Assembly (NCBI GenBank): GCA_023389155.1
Contig: JAEWEV010000018.1
Location: forward strand, 62,001 to 126,000
Length of the DNA: 64,000 nucleotides
From: Pseudomonadota bacterium
GTDB lineage: Bacteria > Pseudomonadota > Gammaproteobacteria > Burkholderiales > Burkholderiaceae_B
Reading direction: 5' to 3'
Position 1 is the first letter of the stretch. Each line of letters opens with the position of its first letter. Position numbers and translations under genes: made by a program. The notes below the pieces were generated by a model. That model was not told the origin of the DNA, ran no database searches, and saw only the letters and a list, made by a program, of their open reading frames with translations. Shown one piece after another: positions 37,749 to 46,756 of this stretch.

Positions 37749-39092
37749 TTATCGTTCCCGGTCCTCTCTGACTGCCCAGAACTCAAGTGTCAGTCCCGGG
37801 AAATCGCCGGCAAGATGCAGCGCCAGCGCGCCGGTGCGCTCCAGCTGCTTCCACATGTCGCCGGTTTTTTCCAGAGAAAAATAAATATGTCCGGCACTGT
37901 ACGGCAACTGGCGCGGCACATTGGTGACGGGCTTGAGCGTCACGCCGGGCAGTTGCAAATGCACCAGATCGCGGATGCGTTCGACAGGGCCCAGCTTGAC
38001 CTGGGCGGGGAAGCGGGTGCGCGTAAGTTCCGCCGGCATATCGGCGTGCACCGCGAGAATGAAGTCGGCAGACTGCAACAGATGCGGGTCGGTAACCTGA
38101 CCCACACGCAGCCCCTGGCCCTTGTCGTGCAGCGGAATGCGGATCGCCTGCTCTTCCAGAATGGTCGTCAGCGCGCGTCGCAGCACTTCCATAAGCGGCT
38201 CAAAGCTGAGACGCAAATTATCATGAACGTAATCGGGGAATCGCTCCATGCGCTTGCCCGCAGCCGTAAACGTTGCCAGATCGCTGGCCAGCATCAGAAA
38301 GTCATGAAAAATGCGCTCAGGATGCAGATTGCCAAGCGTCATCATGTGCCATAGCGCGCCCCGGTAGCGGTTGATGGTTTCCAGAATCAGAAATTCCGAT
38401 ACCTCGGCCACCCCGCCACGTCCGGGCTGACTCAGCCGACCGGCGAGCAGTTCACTGCGTGCATTGAGCAGACCAAAGAGTTCGCGGATGAAGCTGGTCA
38501 GCGCAAAGCTCACCTGGCTGGACAGAACAGGCGCGATGTAATTGAAATCGAGTACGACCTTGTTGTCTGAACTGCGTTCGGTAATCCAGGCCAGTGGCAT
38601 GCCGATCCATTCGTCACCAAAATCCGATTCAAACATCAGGCGAAAGCGCAGCCGGCCGACCTGAACCACTGCCGTGCCCAGTGACACTTCACACGTGTCC
38701 ACCACTTCTTCCTCAACCACACTGTAGCGCGCAAGGGAATCAGGCGTATCTTCGAACACCACATCTTCGGCACCTTCGCGCAAGCGAGGAATTGCCAGAT
38801 AAACACGCGTGTCCAGCGTTCCTGCCGGGACCTCCAGCGCAAAAGGCGCGGACTCCGCATCAAAGCTGAATGGCGTGCCATCGGGAAAAAGCCCCGTGGC
38901 CTTCTTCAGTGCGACCTTACCCAGGGCCAGCGCATCGATATCTATATCCAGGTCGTGAAATCCCCAGAACACACTTGTGGTACTTTCAATGCGTACGCGC
39001 AGATTGTGTTCAAGAAAGCGCTCGAACTGCTGAAAATGATGAGGGCGCAGAAACATGCCCTCTGACCAGACTACTTTATCTTTTATGCTCAT
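37749..39092 (-). CDS. tssK: Type VI secretion baseplate protein TssK
   Basis: 447 residues. TssK connects the T6SS baseplate to the TssJLM membrane complex. It has the conserved N-terminus VVWSEGMFLRPHHFQQFERFLE and the C-terminal region ending in IYFSLEK and LEFWAVRE. It lies between tssJ (15 bases) and tssL (2 bases). Its baseplate partners TssE and TssF are not in the window; TssG is at 45377. Confidence 0.96.
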   Translation of the reverse strand: MSIKDKVVWSEGMFLRPHHFQQFERFLEHNLRVRIESTTSVFWGFHDLDIDIDALALGKVALKKATGLFPDGTPFSFDAESAPFALEVPAGTLDTRVYLAIPRLREGAEDVVFEDTPDSLARYSVVEEEVVDTCEVSLGTAVVQVGRLRFRLMFESDFGDEWIGMPLAWITERSSDNKVVLDFNYIAPVLSSQVSFALTSFIRELFGLLNARSELLAGRLSQPGRGGVAEVSEFLILETINRYRGALWHMMTLGNLHPERIFHDFLMLASDLATFTAAGKRMERFPDYVHDNLRLSFEPLMEVLRRALTTILEEQAIRIPLHDKGQGLRVGQVTDPHLLQSADFILAVHADMPAELTRTRFPAQVKLGPVERIRDLVHLQLPGVTLKPVTNVPRQLPYSAGHIYFSLEKTGDMWKQLERTGALALHLAGDFPGLTLEFWAVREDRER

Positions 39093-39107
39093 AAAACAAT
39101 CTGCTGT

Positions 39108-39635
39108 TTATTTTGGTTCTGTTTTGTTGACATTGATAGCAGCTCTCTGCACGTCAATGCGAATGCGTGCCTCATCAGGTGAGAACTGCCAGAATTTGTA
39201 AAAATTGGTGGTCTTGGCTTCCGGCAGGTCCACCACAAGGCGCCACTGACTGTTGTTCAGATCGCGATAGGAAGCAACGATACCCAGTGATTTTGCCTGT
39301 GTATTGCCCGAAGCCTTGATTTCTTCTGTACTCCCCGGCTTGATAATGCGCGAATTGACTTCAAGCATCTGGTCTCCCAGAATTGCCCGCGGATCTTTCA
39401 TCAGCGCGAAATAATCGGCGGTATCAAAGGCATTGGTGCTTTTCAGTTCGAATACCGTTACCTTGATGGGAGAAGCCTTGCCGGAGGCATTGGGGTTGAC
39501 CTGATCGTCTGCCTTGAGTTCGACTATGTAAGGTACCGCCATTTTTGATTCAGTGGAAGCGCAGCCAGTCAGCACGCCCGCAGCGATCAGACCAGTAGCA
39601 CCCAGTTGCATGATCTTGTTTTGAAAAAATGTCAT
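39108..39635 (-). CDS. tssJ: Type VI secretion outer-membrane lipoprotein TssJ
   Basis: 175 residues with a lipoprotein signal: hydrophobic segment LGATGLIAAGV and lipobox LTGC with the lipidated cysteine at C25. The mature domain has the TssJ pattern: PIKVTVFELKSTNAFDTADYFAL, and near the end the IRIDVQ strand. It anchors the trans-envelope complex in the outer membrane and binds TssM. First gene of the tssJKLM-tagF-pseudokinase operon, divergent from the TssQ-like gene. Confidence 0.93.
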   Translation of the reverse strand: MTFFQNKIMQLGATGLIAAGVLTGCASTESKMAVPYIVELKADDQVNPNASGKASPIKVTVFELKSTNAFDTADYFALMKDPRAILGDQMLEVNSRIIKPGSTEEIKASGNTQAKSLGIVASYRDLNNSQWRLVVDLPEAKTTNFYKFWQFSPDEARIRIDVQRAAINVNKTEPK

Positions 39636-40115
39636 TTGCTATGTCCTCTTTAAGTAACCTGAGATCGCATCGCGCTGTCGTGACAATATCAGGCAGGCCG
39701 CTGCCTGCCGATACCGATTCACGGCACCTGTTCTGTTATGTCCGACAAACGCCTCTGTTCCATTGTGATTTTATGACAGTCGAAAACTCCAAGCGCAAAA
39801 GCCTATACTCTTACTGAAATTGCGACAGGTGTAGTCAAAATAAACAGTATTTTTCTAAAGTTACCTATTTGTTACATAATTTACGTTTCCTAAGCTGAAC
39901 CCTATACACTGAACATGTTATTGTCATCTGAACGTACTAATATTTCATACGCAATCCTGTTGCGCAAATAGCGAAATTGAAGAAAGCATTTCTACGTAAC
40001 AACGGTGGAACAGCAAGTCGTGTGTATTGTTGTATTTGCCATTGAAAAGAGCATATGTCATTTGCGTTAACAGACCAAATCAAACAGCATTATTAAATAT
40101 TTCTATTACACAAAC
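39636..40115. promoter_or_regulatory. AT-rich divergent region between tssJ and the TssQ-like gene
   Basis: 480 bases with visibly lower GC than the flanks and no convincing gene. It must hold the divergent promoters of both T6SS arms. Short open frames in it lack ribosome sites. No clean -24/-12 sigma-54 element was recognised by eye. Confidence 0.45.
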
Positions 40116-40610
40116 ATGTCTCAATTCCAGAAAACGTCCTCCTCCCGCCTGTTCCGTCTTTCCGGCATTATCGCAGCCGGTGTCCTGTTATCAGCCTGCT
40201 CGTTATGGGGCGGCTCGGAATCCGCGGAACTGACCAGTTCCGAAGAAGCGCAGATTCGTCCGGTACGCGAAAGCTTCATGGCAGGACAATATCAGGCAGT
40301 CATAACACAGGTAGACAATACGCCCACCCTTTCCAATGGTTCTGTGCGATTGCATACCACGGCGCTCAAGTACAAGGCATTCAGCGAATGCCTGACCGAA
40401 GCCAAACGCAGTTGCGCCGCGACATTTGAAAAAATATTGACATTGAATCCGAATTTCACGCTGGTTCCCGCCGAAAAATCACATCCATCCTGGGGACCGG
40501 TATTTGAGCGCGTACAGGCCCAACATCAGCCCAGTGACGCTGCCGGTGCCGCCGGATCAAAGACCGCGCCCGGTGGCAGCATTACACCGATACGTCCCCT
40601 GACGAAATAG
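40116..40610 (+). CDS. TssQ-like T6SS-associated lipoprotein
   Basis: 164-residue lipoprotein: signal segment LSGIIAAGVLLSA with lipidated C28 (LSAC), then a helical, TPR-like region (RPVRESFMAGQYQAVITQV, and FSECLTEAKRSCAATFEKIL) ending in a Gly/Ala/Pro-rich tail. This layout fits the small T6SS-associated lipoprotein family known as TssQ, found next to FHA genes in betaproteobacteria. The function is not established. It is followed after 57 bases by the FHA gene on the same strand. Confidence 0.65.
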   Translation: MSQFQKTSSSRLFRLSGIIAAGVLLSACSLWGGSESAELTSSEEAQIRPVRESFMAGQYQAVITQVDNTPTLSNGSVRLHTTALKYKAFSECLTEAKRSCAATFEKILTLNPNFTLVPAEKSHPSWGPVFERVQAQHQPSDAAGAAGSKTAPGGSITPIRPLTK

Positions 40611-40667
40611 GCCTGCACGGCACGACGGGTGCGCCCTGGAGCAACCCGTCAAGGAGCAGAACCCATC

Positions 40668-42065
40668 ATGAAACTGACCGTACAACATCAGCACAACGCA
40701 ACCTCGTTTACCTGTCAGTTGCAGCCGCCCGGTGGCACAATAGGACGTGGCGAACAGAACGATCTGAACCTGGAAGATACATCAGGTGAAATGAGCACCC
40801 TGCAGGCCATTCTCCGCATCGATGAAACGCGGGCAGACGCTACGATTCTAAACATGAGCAGCATGGGGCGCGTCAGCGTCAATGACACACCGCTGGGTTT
40901 GTCCCAGGAAAGGACGGTGGACGACGGCGATCGTATCTGCATTGGCGACTATCTGATTACCGTTGAGAACCAGGCCGCTTCCGCTGTGACATCAGGAGCA
41001 CCGAGTGCAACGGATGCCACCGCTAGTTCTGTCGGCTCGACTTCACCCGCCGGAGCATCCGCCGGATTTGCCGCAGCTGCGGGTGCGTCGGCGCAATCTC
41101 ATTCCGCCTCTGCAACTGCCGGATCGTCAGCATCCGTCGCTCCGGCCGTGCCAGCAGGAAGCACAGGCGCAACCTCATCGACAGATCCCGGTGGATCTGC
41201 CTCAAAAGTGGACGATTCTGCGCTAAGCGCGACACCCTACGACACAGCAGCATTCACAGGCGGCACTGCAGGTGCTCCGGAATTTGCCGCTGCAAGCCCG
41301 CCAGCGGATCTTGGCAACACTGCTGCTTCTGCCAACACCGAAGACCCTGCGCAGCTTCCCACCTGGCATCCGGCCTATCAGCCACCAGGACAGCCCGCTT
41401 CGCCATCAGGCGATCAGGACCATCCTCTGGGATCATCCTCTGCGAATTATTCAACAACCGCCACACCCGCAACTTCCGCTGATGCAGCATCTGACACGGC
41501 TTCGCAATCGGATCCTTACCCGGATGAACATCCATTAGGCACGCCCATCAACCGCATGCCTCCGCCAGCTGCCGTACCTAATACGACGGTCGCACCTATG
41601 CCGGGCAGTGTGCCGGCACCGCAACCGGCGCAGGAAAATCTGGAGTCATCTGCGCCAGAGCAGACCCCGCCCGCCGCGCCATCTGCCGAAGAAAATCCCG
41701 ATGATATTTTCAAGGATCTGCTAAGCGGACCAGGCGTATTGCCGGTCGGCGGCGCAAGCGCGGACGATCGACATCCCTTTGAGATGGAATCGGCAACCAA
41801 TCGCAATCATCATAATCCTGTTGAATTGCTCAAGCCCGAAGGACTGCATCACCCGTCAATTGATGGGGACCCGCTGGACTCGCTACCCAGCGATGGCGCC
41901 GAAAAGGACCGCCAGACCATTTTCAGTGATGACAGCCCAACTACACTGAATAAAGACACGGCACTGGATAGTCACAAGGAAGACAATATTCTTGAAACGC
42001 TGCGCCGTGCTGCACATTCGGAATATAAAGACCGTAAGCCTGATCCCGATAAGGGTGACAGGTAA
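40668..42065 (+). CDS. T6SS-locus FHA-domain protein with degenerate phosphopeptide site
   Basis: 465 residues from the ATG at 40668, with AAGGAG upstream. Residues 4-100 form an FHA fold: GR at 26-27, LNLED and a final ICIGDYLITVE strand. The key SRxHA loop reads S43-T-L-Q46-A, so the phosphothreonine-contacting arginine and the histidine are missing, and the NG turn reads MG. The rest to the C-terminus is a long Ala/Ser/Pro/Thr-rich, probably disordered, region with an acidic end. In other T6SSs FHA proteins are phosphorylated or bind phosphorylated partners; here a scaffold role seems more likely. Confidence 0.72.
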   Translation: MKLTVQHQHNATSFTCQLQPPGGTIGRGEQNDLNLEDTSGEMSTLQAILRIDETRADATILNMSSMGRVSVNDTPLGLSQERTVDDGDRICIGDYLITVENQAASAVTSGAPSATDATASSVGSTSPAGASAGFAAAAGASAQSHSASATAGSSASVAPAVPAGSTGATSSTDPGGSASKVDDSALSATPYDTAAFTGGTAGAPEFAAASPPADLGNTAASANTEDPAQLPTWHPAYQPPGQPASPSGDQDHPLGSSSANYSTTATPATSADAASDTASQSDPYPDEHPLGTPINRMPPPAAVPNTTVAPMPGSVPAPQPAQENLESSAPEQTPPAAPSAEENPDDIFKDLLSGPGVLPVGGASADDRHPFEMESATNRNHHNPVELLKPEGLHHPSIDGDPLDSLPSDGAEKDRQTIFSDDSPTTLNKDTALDSHKEDNILETLRRAAHSEYKDRKPDPDKGDR

Positions 42066-42250
42066 GTCAGGTGCAAGTGGCGGTTAAGTCTTGGCTTCGC
42101 GGGCAACGTTTGCCACGTTAACGCGTCACCGCAAAGTGTGGCTGGGCGACTGGGCGATTGTGCAGTTACACCAGCAGAAAGCAGATCGTATAAGTAACGA
42201 ACAGAACCCTGGCGCGCCATGCGCAGCGATAGAGACGGGATAAAACGAAA

Positions 42251-42278
42251 CAGGCCCAGCCGTGACGGCGGGGCCTGT
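42251..42278 (-). terminator. Terminator downstream of clpV
   Basis: CAGGCCC pairs with GGGCCTG around an inner GCCGT/ACGGC stem. On the minus strand the hairpin is followed by TTTCGTTTTA, making it a fair intrinsic terminator for clpV. It may also serve the convergent FHA transcript. Confidence 0.65.
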
Positions 42279-42305
42279 TCGCAATGCAAGGTTATTTCAA
42301 CTGTA

Positions 42306-44930
42306 TTAACCGTATTGATAGACGAATTCGCCATCCGCCGCATCCAGCAGCAGGCGCGCCAAATTGCGCCCGTCAATGGTGCTTTTCAGAATTTCCTGAC
42401 TGACATTAGGAAGCACCGTATTAGTCAGAATGGCGTCAACCATGCGACCACCCGACTCCACTTCCGTGCAGCGACTCACAATCTGAGAAACGGCAGCATC
42501 GGTCACCTCAAAATCGATATTGTGATTCTGTTTCAGGCGGGCCTGGATCCGATCAAGCTGCAGACGAACAATTTTGCCAAGCATCTCATCCGATAGCGGC
42601 AAATAAGGCACGACAACCAGCCGCCCCAGCAAGGCAGCCGGAAACACACCCAGCAGCGGCTCGCGCAAGGCGCCCGTCAGACCTTCCGCATCCGGCATCA
42701 GATCCGGATCCTTGCACAGGTCCACAATCCTGTCGGTTCCTACATTCGAAGTCAGAATAATTACCGTATTGCGAAAGTCGATGTAGCGACCTTCACCGTC
42801 TTCCATCCATCCCTTGTCGAACACCTGGAAAAAAATTTCATGCACGTCCGAGTGCGCTTTTTCGACTTCATCCAGCAGCACTACACTATAAGGCCGGCGA
42901 CGGACCGCTTCTGTGAGCACGCCGCCTTCTCCATAGCCAACATATCCGGGTGGCGCGCCTTTCAGCGTCGAAACGGTATGCGCTTCCTGAAATTCACTCA
43001 TATTAATGGAGATCAGGTTCTGCTCACCGCCATAAAGCGTTTCTGCCAGTGCCAGTGCAGTTTCGGTCTTGCCAACACCACTGGGGCCACAAAGCAGAAA
43101 CACCCCTACCGGTTTATTGGGATCTGTCAGGCGCGCGCGTGAAGTCTGAATCCGGCGTGTAATCGTGTCCAGTCCATCGCGCTGACCAATAACACGTTTT
43201 TCCAGTGAATCTGACAACTGCAATACGGAACTGGCTTCATCCTTGACCATGCGTCCCACCGGAATGCCTGTCCAGTCAGCAACCACAGCCGCAACCGCAT
43301 TGGCATCAACTGAGGGGAAAATCAGTGGCGCCTCACCCTGCTGCGCCTCAAGCTGCTGCTGAACCTCTTTCAGTTCGGCCAGCGTCTGCTCACGCAATTG
43401 TTCGCTGGTGTCTTCGCCTCTCAACACCTGGCGCAACTCAAACAATCGTGCCGCGAGCGTCTGCTCGCTCTGCCAGTTCTGTTCAAGCTGCGTGAGCACA
43501 CCGCGAACCTCGTCCAGCTCACTGTCGATTGTTGCGATGCGTTCATCACTGCCAACGCCGACCTGCAATTCACGCTGTGCAATATCGCGTTCAATTTGAA
43601 GGTGCTCGATCCGGCGACGGGTATCTTCAACGGCCGGCGGCTGAGCATGCTGGCTGACGGCCACACGGGCGCACGCCGTGTCCAGCAGGGCGATCGCCTT
43701 GTCGGGCAGTTGTCGCGCCGGAATATAACGATGAGACAGACGGACTGCGGCTTCAATGGCCTCGTCCAGCAACAGGACCTGGTGATGCGACTCCAGTCTG
43801 CCCGCCAGGCCACGCAACATAATCAGCGCTTTGTGCTCTGCCGGTTCGTGAACCTGCACGACCTGAAAGCGACGTGTCAGCGCCGGATCTTTTTCAATAT
43901 ATTTTTTGTACTCTGCCCACGTCGTGGCACCAATCGTGCGCAGCTGACCTCGCGCCAGCGCCGGCTTGAGCAGATTGGCGGCATCGCCCGTGCCCGCAGC
44001 ACCACCCGCGCCAATCAGGGTATGAATTTCATCGATAAACAGCACAATGGGCTTCTCACTAGCCTGAACTTCATCAATGACCTGTCGCAGGCGCGATTCA
44101 AACTCCCCTTTCATGCTGGCCCCTGCAGAGAGCAGTCCGATATCCAGCAGATACAAAGACACCTCGCGCAGTGAAGGCGGCACATCACCGCTGGCCAGGC
44201 GAATGGCCAGCCCTTCAACTACCGCCGTTTTACCCACACCCGCTTCACCCGTCAGCAGCGGATTGTTCTGCCGCCGTCGCATCAGGATGTCGACTATCTG
44301 ACGGATTTCTTCGTCCCGTCCGGATACCGGATCAATCTCGTTATTGCGCGCCCGGGCCGTCATATCGACGGCGTACTGGGCCAATGCCGATTTTCCGCCT
44401 GCGGCAGCAACCGGGGCGGCGGTACCGTCGGCCAGCGCAGCACTATCCTGCTGCTCTGCGGAATCCTTCACAATAGCAGACAGATTATCGGCCAGCACGT
44501 CGGGGGTGATTGCCTTGAATTCAGATGAAATACCGTATAGTACGTTGCGCAGCGAATGCGTTTTGAGAATACCCAGAATCAGGTGCGCACTGCGAATCCG
44601 CGCTTCACCGTATTTGAGCGAGCCGTACACCCATGCTCTCTCTGTGGCGTTATCCAGATGCTCCGACAGATCCGAGACAGAGCTGGCACCACGCGGCAAC
44701 TCATCCAGCGAAGCCACAATGTCCCGCTCAAGCCTTTCGGTACTCAGTTCAAAATAACGGATGATTTTCTGCAGATCACTGTCATGCTCATGCATGATCT
44801 GGTGCAGCCAGTGCACCAATTCGACATGCGGGTTGCCACGAAGTTTACAGAATGCTGTTGCGCCTTCCAGAGAGCGGTACAGCAGGGTATCAAGTTTTCC
44901 AAATAGATCGCTGCGATTGATTTCAGACAT
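42306..44930 (-). CDS. clpV: Type VI secretion AAA+ ATPase TssH (ClpV)
   Basis: 874-residue unfoldase that disassembles the contracted TssB/TssC sheath. The N-terminal ClpN domain (about 1-160) and the first AAA+ domain with Walker A GEAGVGKT (228-235) are present. The middle coiled coil follows, then the second AAA+ domain with GPSGVGKTETALALAE and the DEVEKAH Walker B. The ClpV branch rather than ClpB is supported by the T6SS context and the FCKLRGNPHVELVHWLHQI N-terminus. It stands alone on the minus strand, divergent from tssG. Its usual substrates TssB and TssC are not in the window. Confidence 0.95.
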   Translation of the reverse strand: MSEINRSDLFGKLDTLLYRSLEGATAFCKLRGNPHVELVHWLHQIMHEHDSDLQKIIRYFELSTERLERDIVASLDELPRGASSVSDLSEHLDNATERAWVYGSLKYGEARIRSAHLILGILKTHSLRNVLYGISSEFKAITPDVLADNLSAIVKDSAEQQDSAALADGTAAPVAAAGGKSALAQYAVDMTARARNNEIDPVSGRDEEIRQIVDILMRRRQNNPLLTGEAGVGKTAVVEGLAIRLASGDVPPSLREVSLYLLDIGLLSAGASMKGEFESRLRQVIDEVQASEKPIVLFIDEIHTLIGAGGAAGTGDAANLLKPALARGQLRTIGATTWAEYKKYIEKDPALTRRFQVVQVHEPAEHKALIMLRGLAGRLESHHQVLLLDEAIEAAVRLSHRYIPARQLPDKAIALLDTACARVAVSQHAQPPAVEDTRRRIEHLQIERDIAQRELQVGVGSDERIATIDSELDEVRGVLTQLEQNWQSEQTLAARLFELRQVLRGEDTSEQLREQTLAELKEVQQQLEAQQGEAPLIFPSVDANAVAAVVADWTGIPVGRMVKDEASSVLQLSDSLEKRVIGQRDGLDTITRRIQTSRARLTDPNKPVGVFLLCGPSGVGKTETALALAETLYGGEQNLISINMSEFQEAHTVSTLKGAPPGYVGYGEGGVLTEAVRRRPYSVVLLDEVEKAHSDVHEIFFQVFDKGWMEDGEGRYIDFRNTVIILTSNVGTDRIVDLCKDPDLMPDAEGLTGALREPLLGVFPAALLGRLVVVPYLPLSDEMLGKIVRLQLDRIQARLKQNHNIDFEVTDAAVSQIVSRCTEVESGGRMVDAILTNTVLPNVSQEILKSTIDGRNLARLLLDAADGEFVYQYG

Positions 44931-45376
44931 AGTTGTTAGTTGTGCTTGCTGTCATTTGTGAATAGAAAAAGCGTAGCCGAAAATTGTGACCTGCCTGTGA
45001 AACGATGTCATGTATGTTACGTGTATATGCCAAGGATTTCGAACCATAAAGTTTTGCCAAATGTAAAATTTGCAGAGATTGATCGGTGGCATGCCTGCCT
45101 TTCGCAAACCTTGTCATTTACCCTGACCGCGACACCGGACGCGCATCCTGGCGGCGCTACTGTTGACTGCGCTGGAGTGCGCCACATCAAAAAATCCTTG
45201 TTATTGATTCTTACCTGTAAATGAACGATCCCGGCGGCGCCTTCGTACTTTTGATCGCGCTACACAAGTGTTCCCGCTTTCAGGTAAACTGATTGCGACT
45301 GAAATCTCATTGATTGCGAGTGAAATGTGGTTTCGGTCAGATATCTTGCGACACATTCAACAGGTACAACAATCGT
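44931..45376. promoter_or_regulatory. Divergent region between clpV and tssG
   Basis: 446 bases, AT-rich over its clpV-proximal half, with no supported gene. A 94-codon open frame here has no ribosome site or family features. It should hold the promoters of clpV and tssG. Confidence 0.4.
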
Positions 45377-46441
45377 ATGGATATACCGTCGGATCCCGTC
45401 ACACCAGTACGCACGCTGCCCCCTGATTTCTGGCAAAAGCTCGAAGCTGATCCCTATCGCTATGGCCTGTATCACGTCCTGCGCTGGCTTGACGCGCGCA
45501 GCGGGACCAGAAAGCCACTGGGCCGCGACTCGCTTCCCTCGCGCGAGCCTGTGCGACTGAGGCAGGAACCGTCCATGGCGTTTGCGCCGTCGACCATCTG
45601 CGATGTGGATCGTGACAAGGACGGGCCGCCGATTGTATCGATCCTGAGCTATGGCCTTTTCGGACCCAATGGACCGCTACCGCTGCATCTGACCGAATAT
45701 GTACGGGAACGTATCGTGCACCATCGCGATCACACCCTGTCAGCATTTGCCGATATTTTTCATCACAGGCTGATTGCGCTGTTCTACCGCGCCTGGGCCG
45801 ATGCTCAGAGCACAGTCAGCCTTGACCGTCCCGAAGAAAATTTCAGCCGTCATGTGGCCAGTCTGATCAATCAGGGGCACGAATCGCTGAAACAGCGTGA
45901 TTCCATCATGGATCACGCCAAATACTTTTTCGCAGGGCATCTGGTACGCCAGTCAAGAAATCCCGAAGGCATCATCCAGATCCTGAAAACTTTCTTCAAT
46001 ATCAATGTCAGCCTGAAAGAATTTGTGCCACAGTGGATCGCGCTGGATCCATCCCAGCAACTGGGCCTGAACGGAACAATGGGACTGGGGCAGGATACCA
46101 TTCTGGGCAGTTCTGTCAGGGATGCACAGCATAAATTTCGACTGTCATTAGGCCCTCTGTCCCGCAAGGAGTTCGATGAATTCATGCCCGGCACGCGCAA
46201 GGCCAAACAATTGACGCACTGGCTGCGTCATTACGTCGGGATCGAATTGAACTGGGATGTCCTTGTGATCCTAAAGAAAGAGGAAGTCAAAGGCATACAC
46301 CTGGGAGAAGCCACAGCGCTCGGGCTGGGCTCCTGGATGGGCGAGCGCCCCGAAAACGCAGGGGATGCCGACGATCTAATCATAGACTACGAATTAAGAG
46401 AGCGGCTCCGGGGGACTAACGCAAGCGAGTCAGCCTTGTGA
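45377..46441 (+). CDS. tssG: Type VI secretion baseplate protein TssG
   Basis: 354 residues from the ATG at 45377. TssG/ImpH family: FWQKLEADPYRYGLYHVLRWLDA, PSREPVRLRQEPSMAFAPSTI, the YGLFGPNGPLPLHLTEYVRER signature, and a C-terminal LGLGSWMG. With TssF it forms the baseplate wedge. TssG is normally directly downstream of tssF and often near clpV; here tssF is absent and the next gene is putP. The protein looks full length, so the break in the T6SS cluster is clean. Confidence 0.94.
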   Translation: MDIPSDPVTPVRTLPPDFWQKLEADPYRYGLYHVLRWLDARSGTRKPLGRDSLPSREPVRLRQEPSMAFAPSTICDVDRDKDGPPIVSILSYGLFGPNGPLPLHLTEYVRERIVHHRDHTLSAFADIFHHRLIALFYRAWADAQSTVSLDRPEENFSRHVASLINQGHESLKQRDSIMDHAKYFFAGHLVRQSRNPEGIIQILKTFFNINVSLKEFVPQWIALDPSQQLGLNGTMGLGQDTILGSSVRDAQHKFRLSLGPLSRKEFDEFMPGTRKAKQLTHWLRHYVGIELNWDVLVILKKEEVKGIHLGEATALGLGSWMGERPENAGDADDLIIDYELRERLRGTNASESAL

Positions 46442-46756
46442 CAAATTTCGTCCTGCGACCACATCGGCTGAATCACATCGTTGATTCATTGGCTATTTCA
46501 CACCGACAGGCGAACGGGCTGACCTGTACTAGTTTGGTGCAAAAGCTGCCCCGTTGACAGAAGTTGCTATGATTTTGCGCGCCGATGCGTTCACGAAATT
46601 ATGGTTAACCGACATCAAGAACCAAACTCAAATCAAACAATATACATATAAAATCATAAAGTTAACCTGCATTAATAAGAGTTAACCCTGATGTTCAGGC
46701 ACTAACCTTTTCCGTAAAATCCGGGCTTTCAACACACTAAATACAGGGAACGAGGA
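46442..46756 (+). promoter_or_regulatory. putP upstream region with three GTTAACC boxes
   Basis: 315 bases between tssG and putP. GTTAACC boxes start at 46604, 46661 and 46681, that is 57 and 20 bp apart; in putA the offsets are 55 and 20. The last two flank a TTAATAA element. A further partial TAACC is at 46703-46707. The rest shows no gene. Together with the putA array this looks like a common operator for proline uptake and breakdown. Confidence 0.6.

Noticed and set aside
39636..40115. Sigma-54 promoter for the T6SS operons
   Set aside because: No TGGCAC-N5-TTGC type element with correct spacing was found by eye, and no bacterial enhancer-binding protein gene is in the window.
44940..45224. 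94-codon frame between clpV and tssG
   Set aside because: No ribosome site, no domain, and it starts in the presumed promoter region of clpV.
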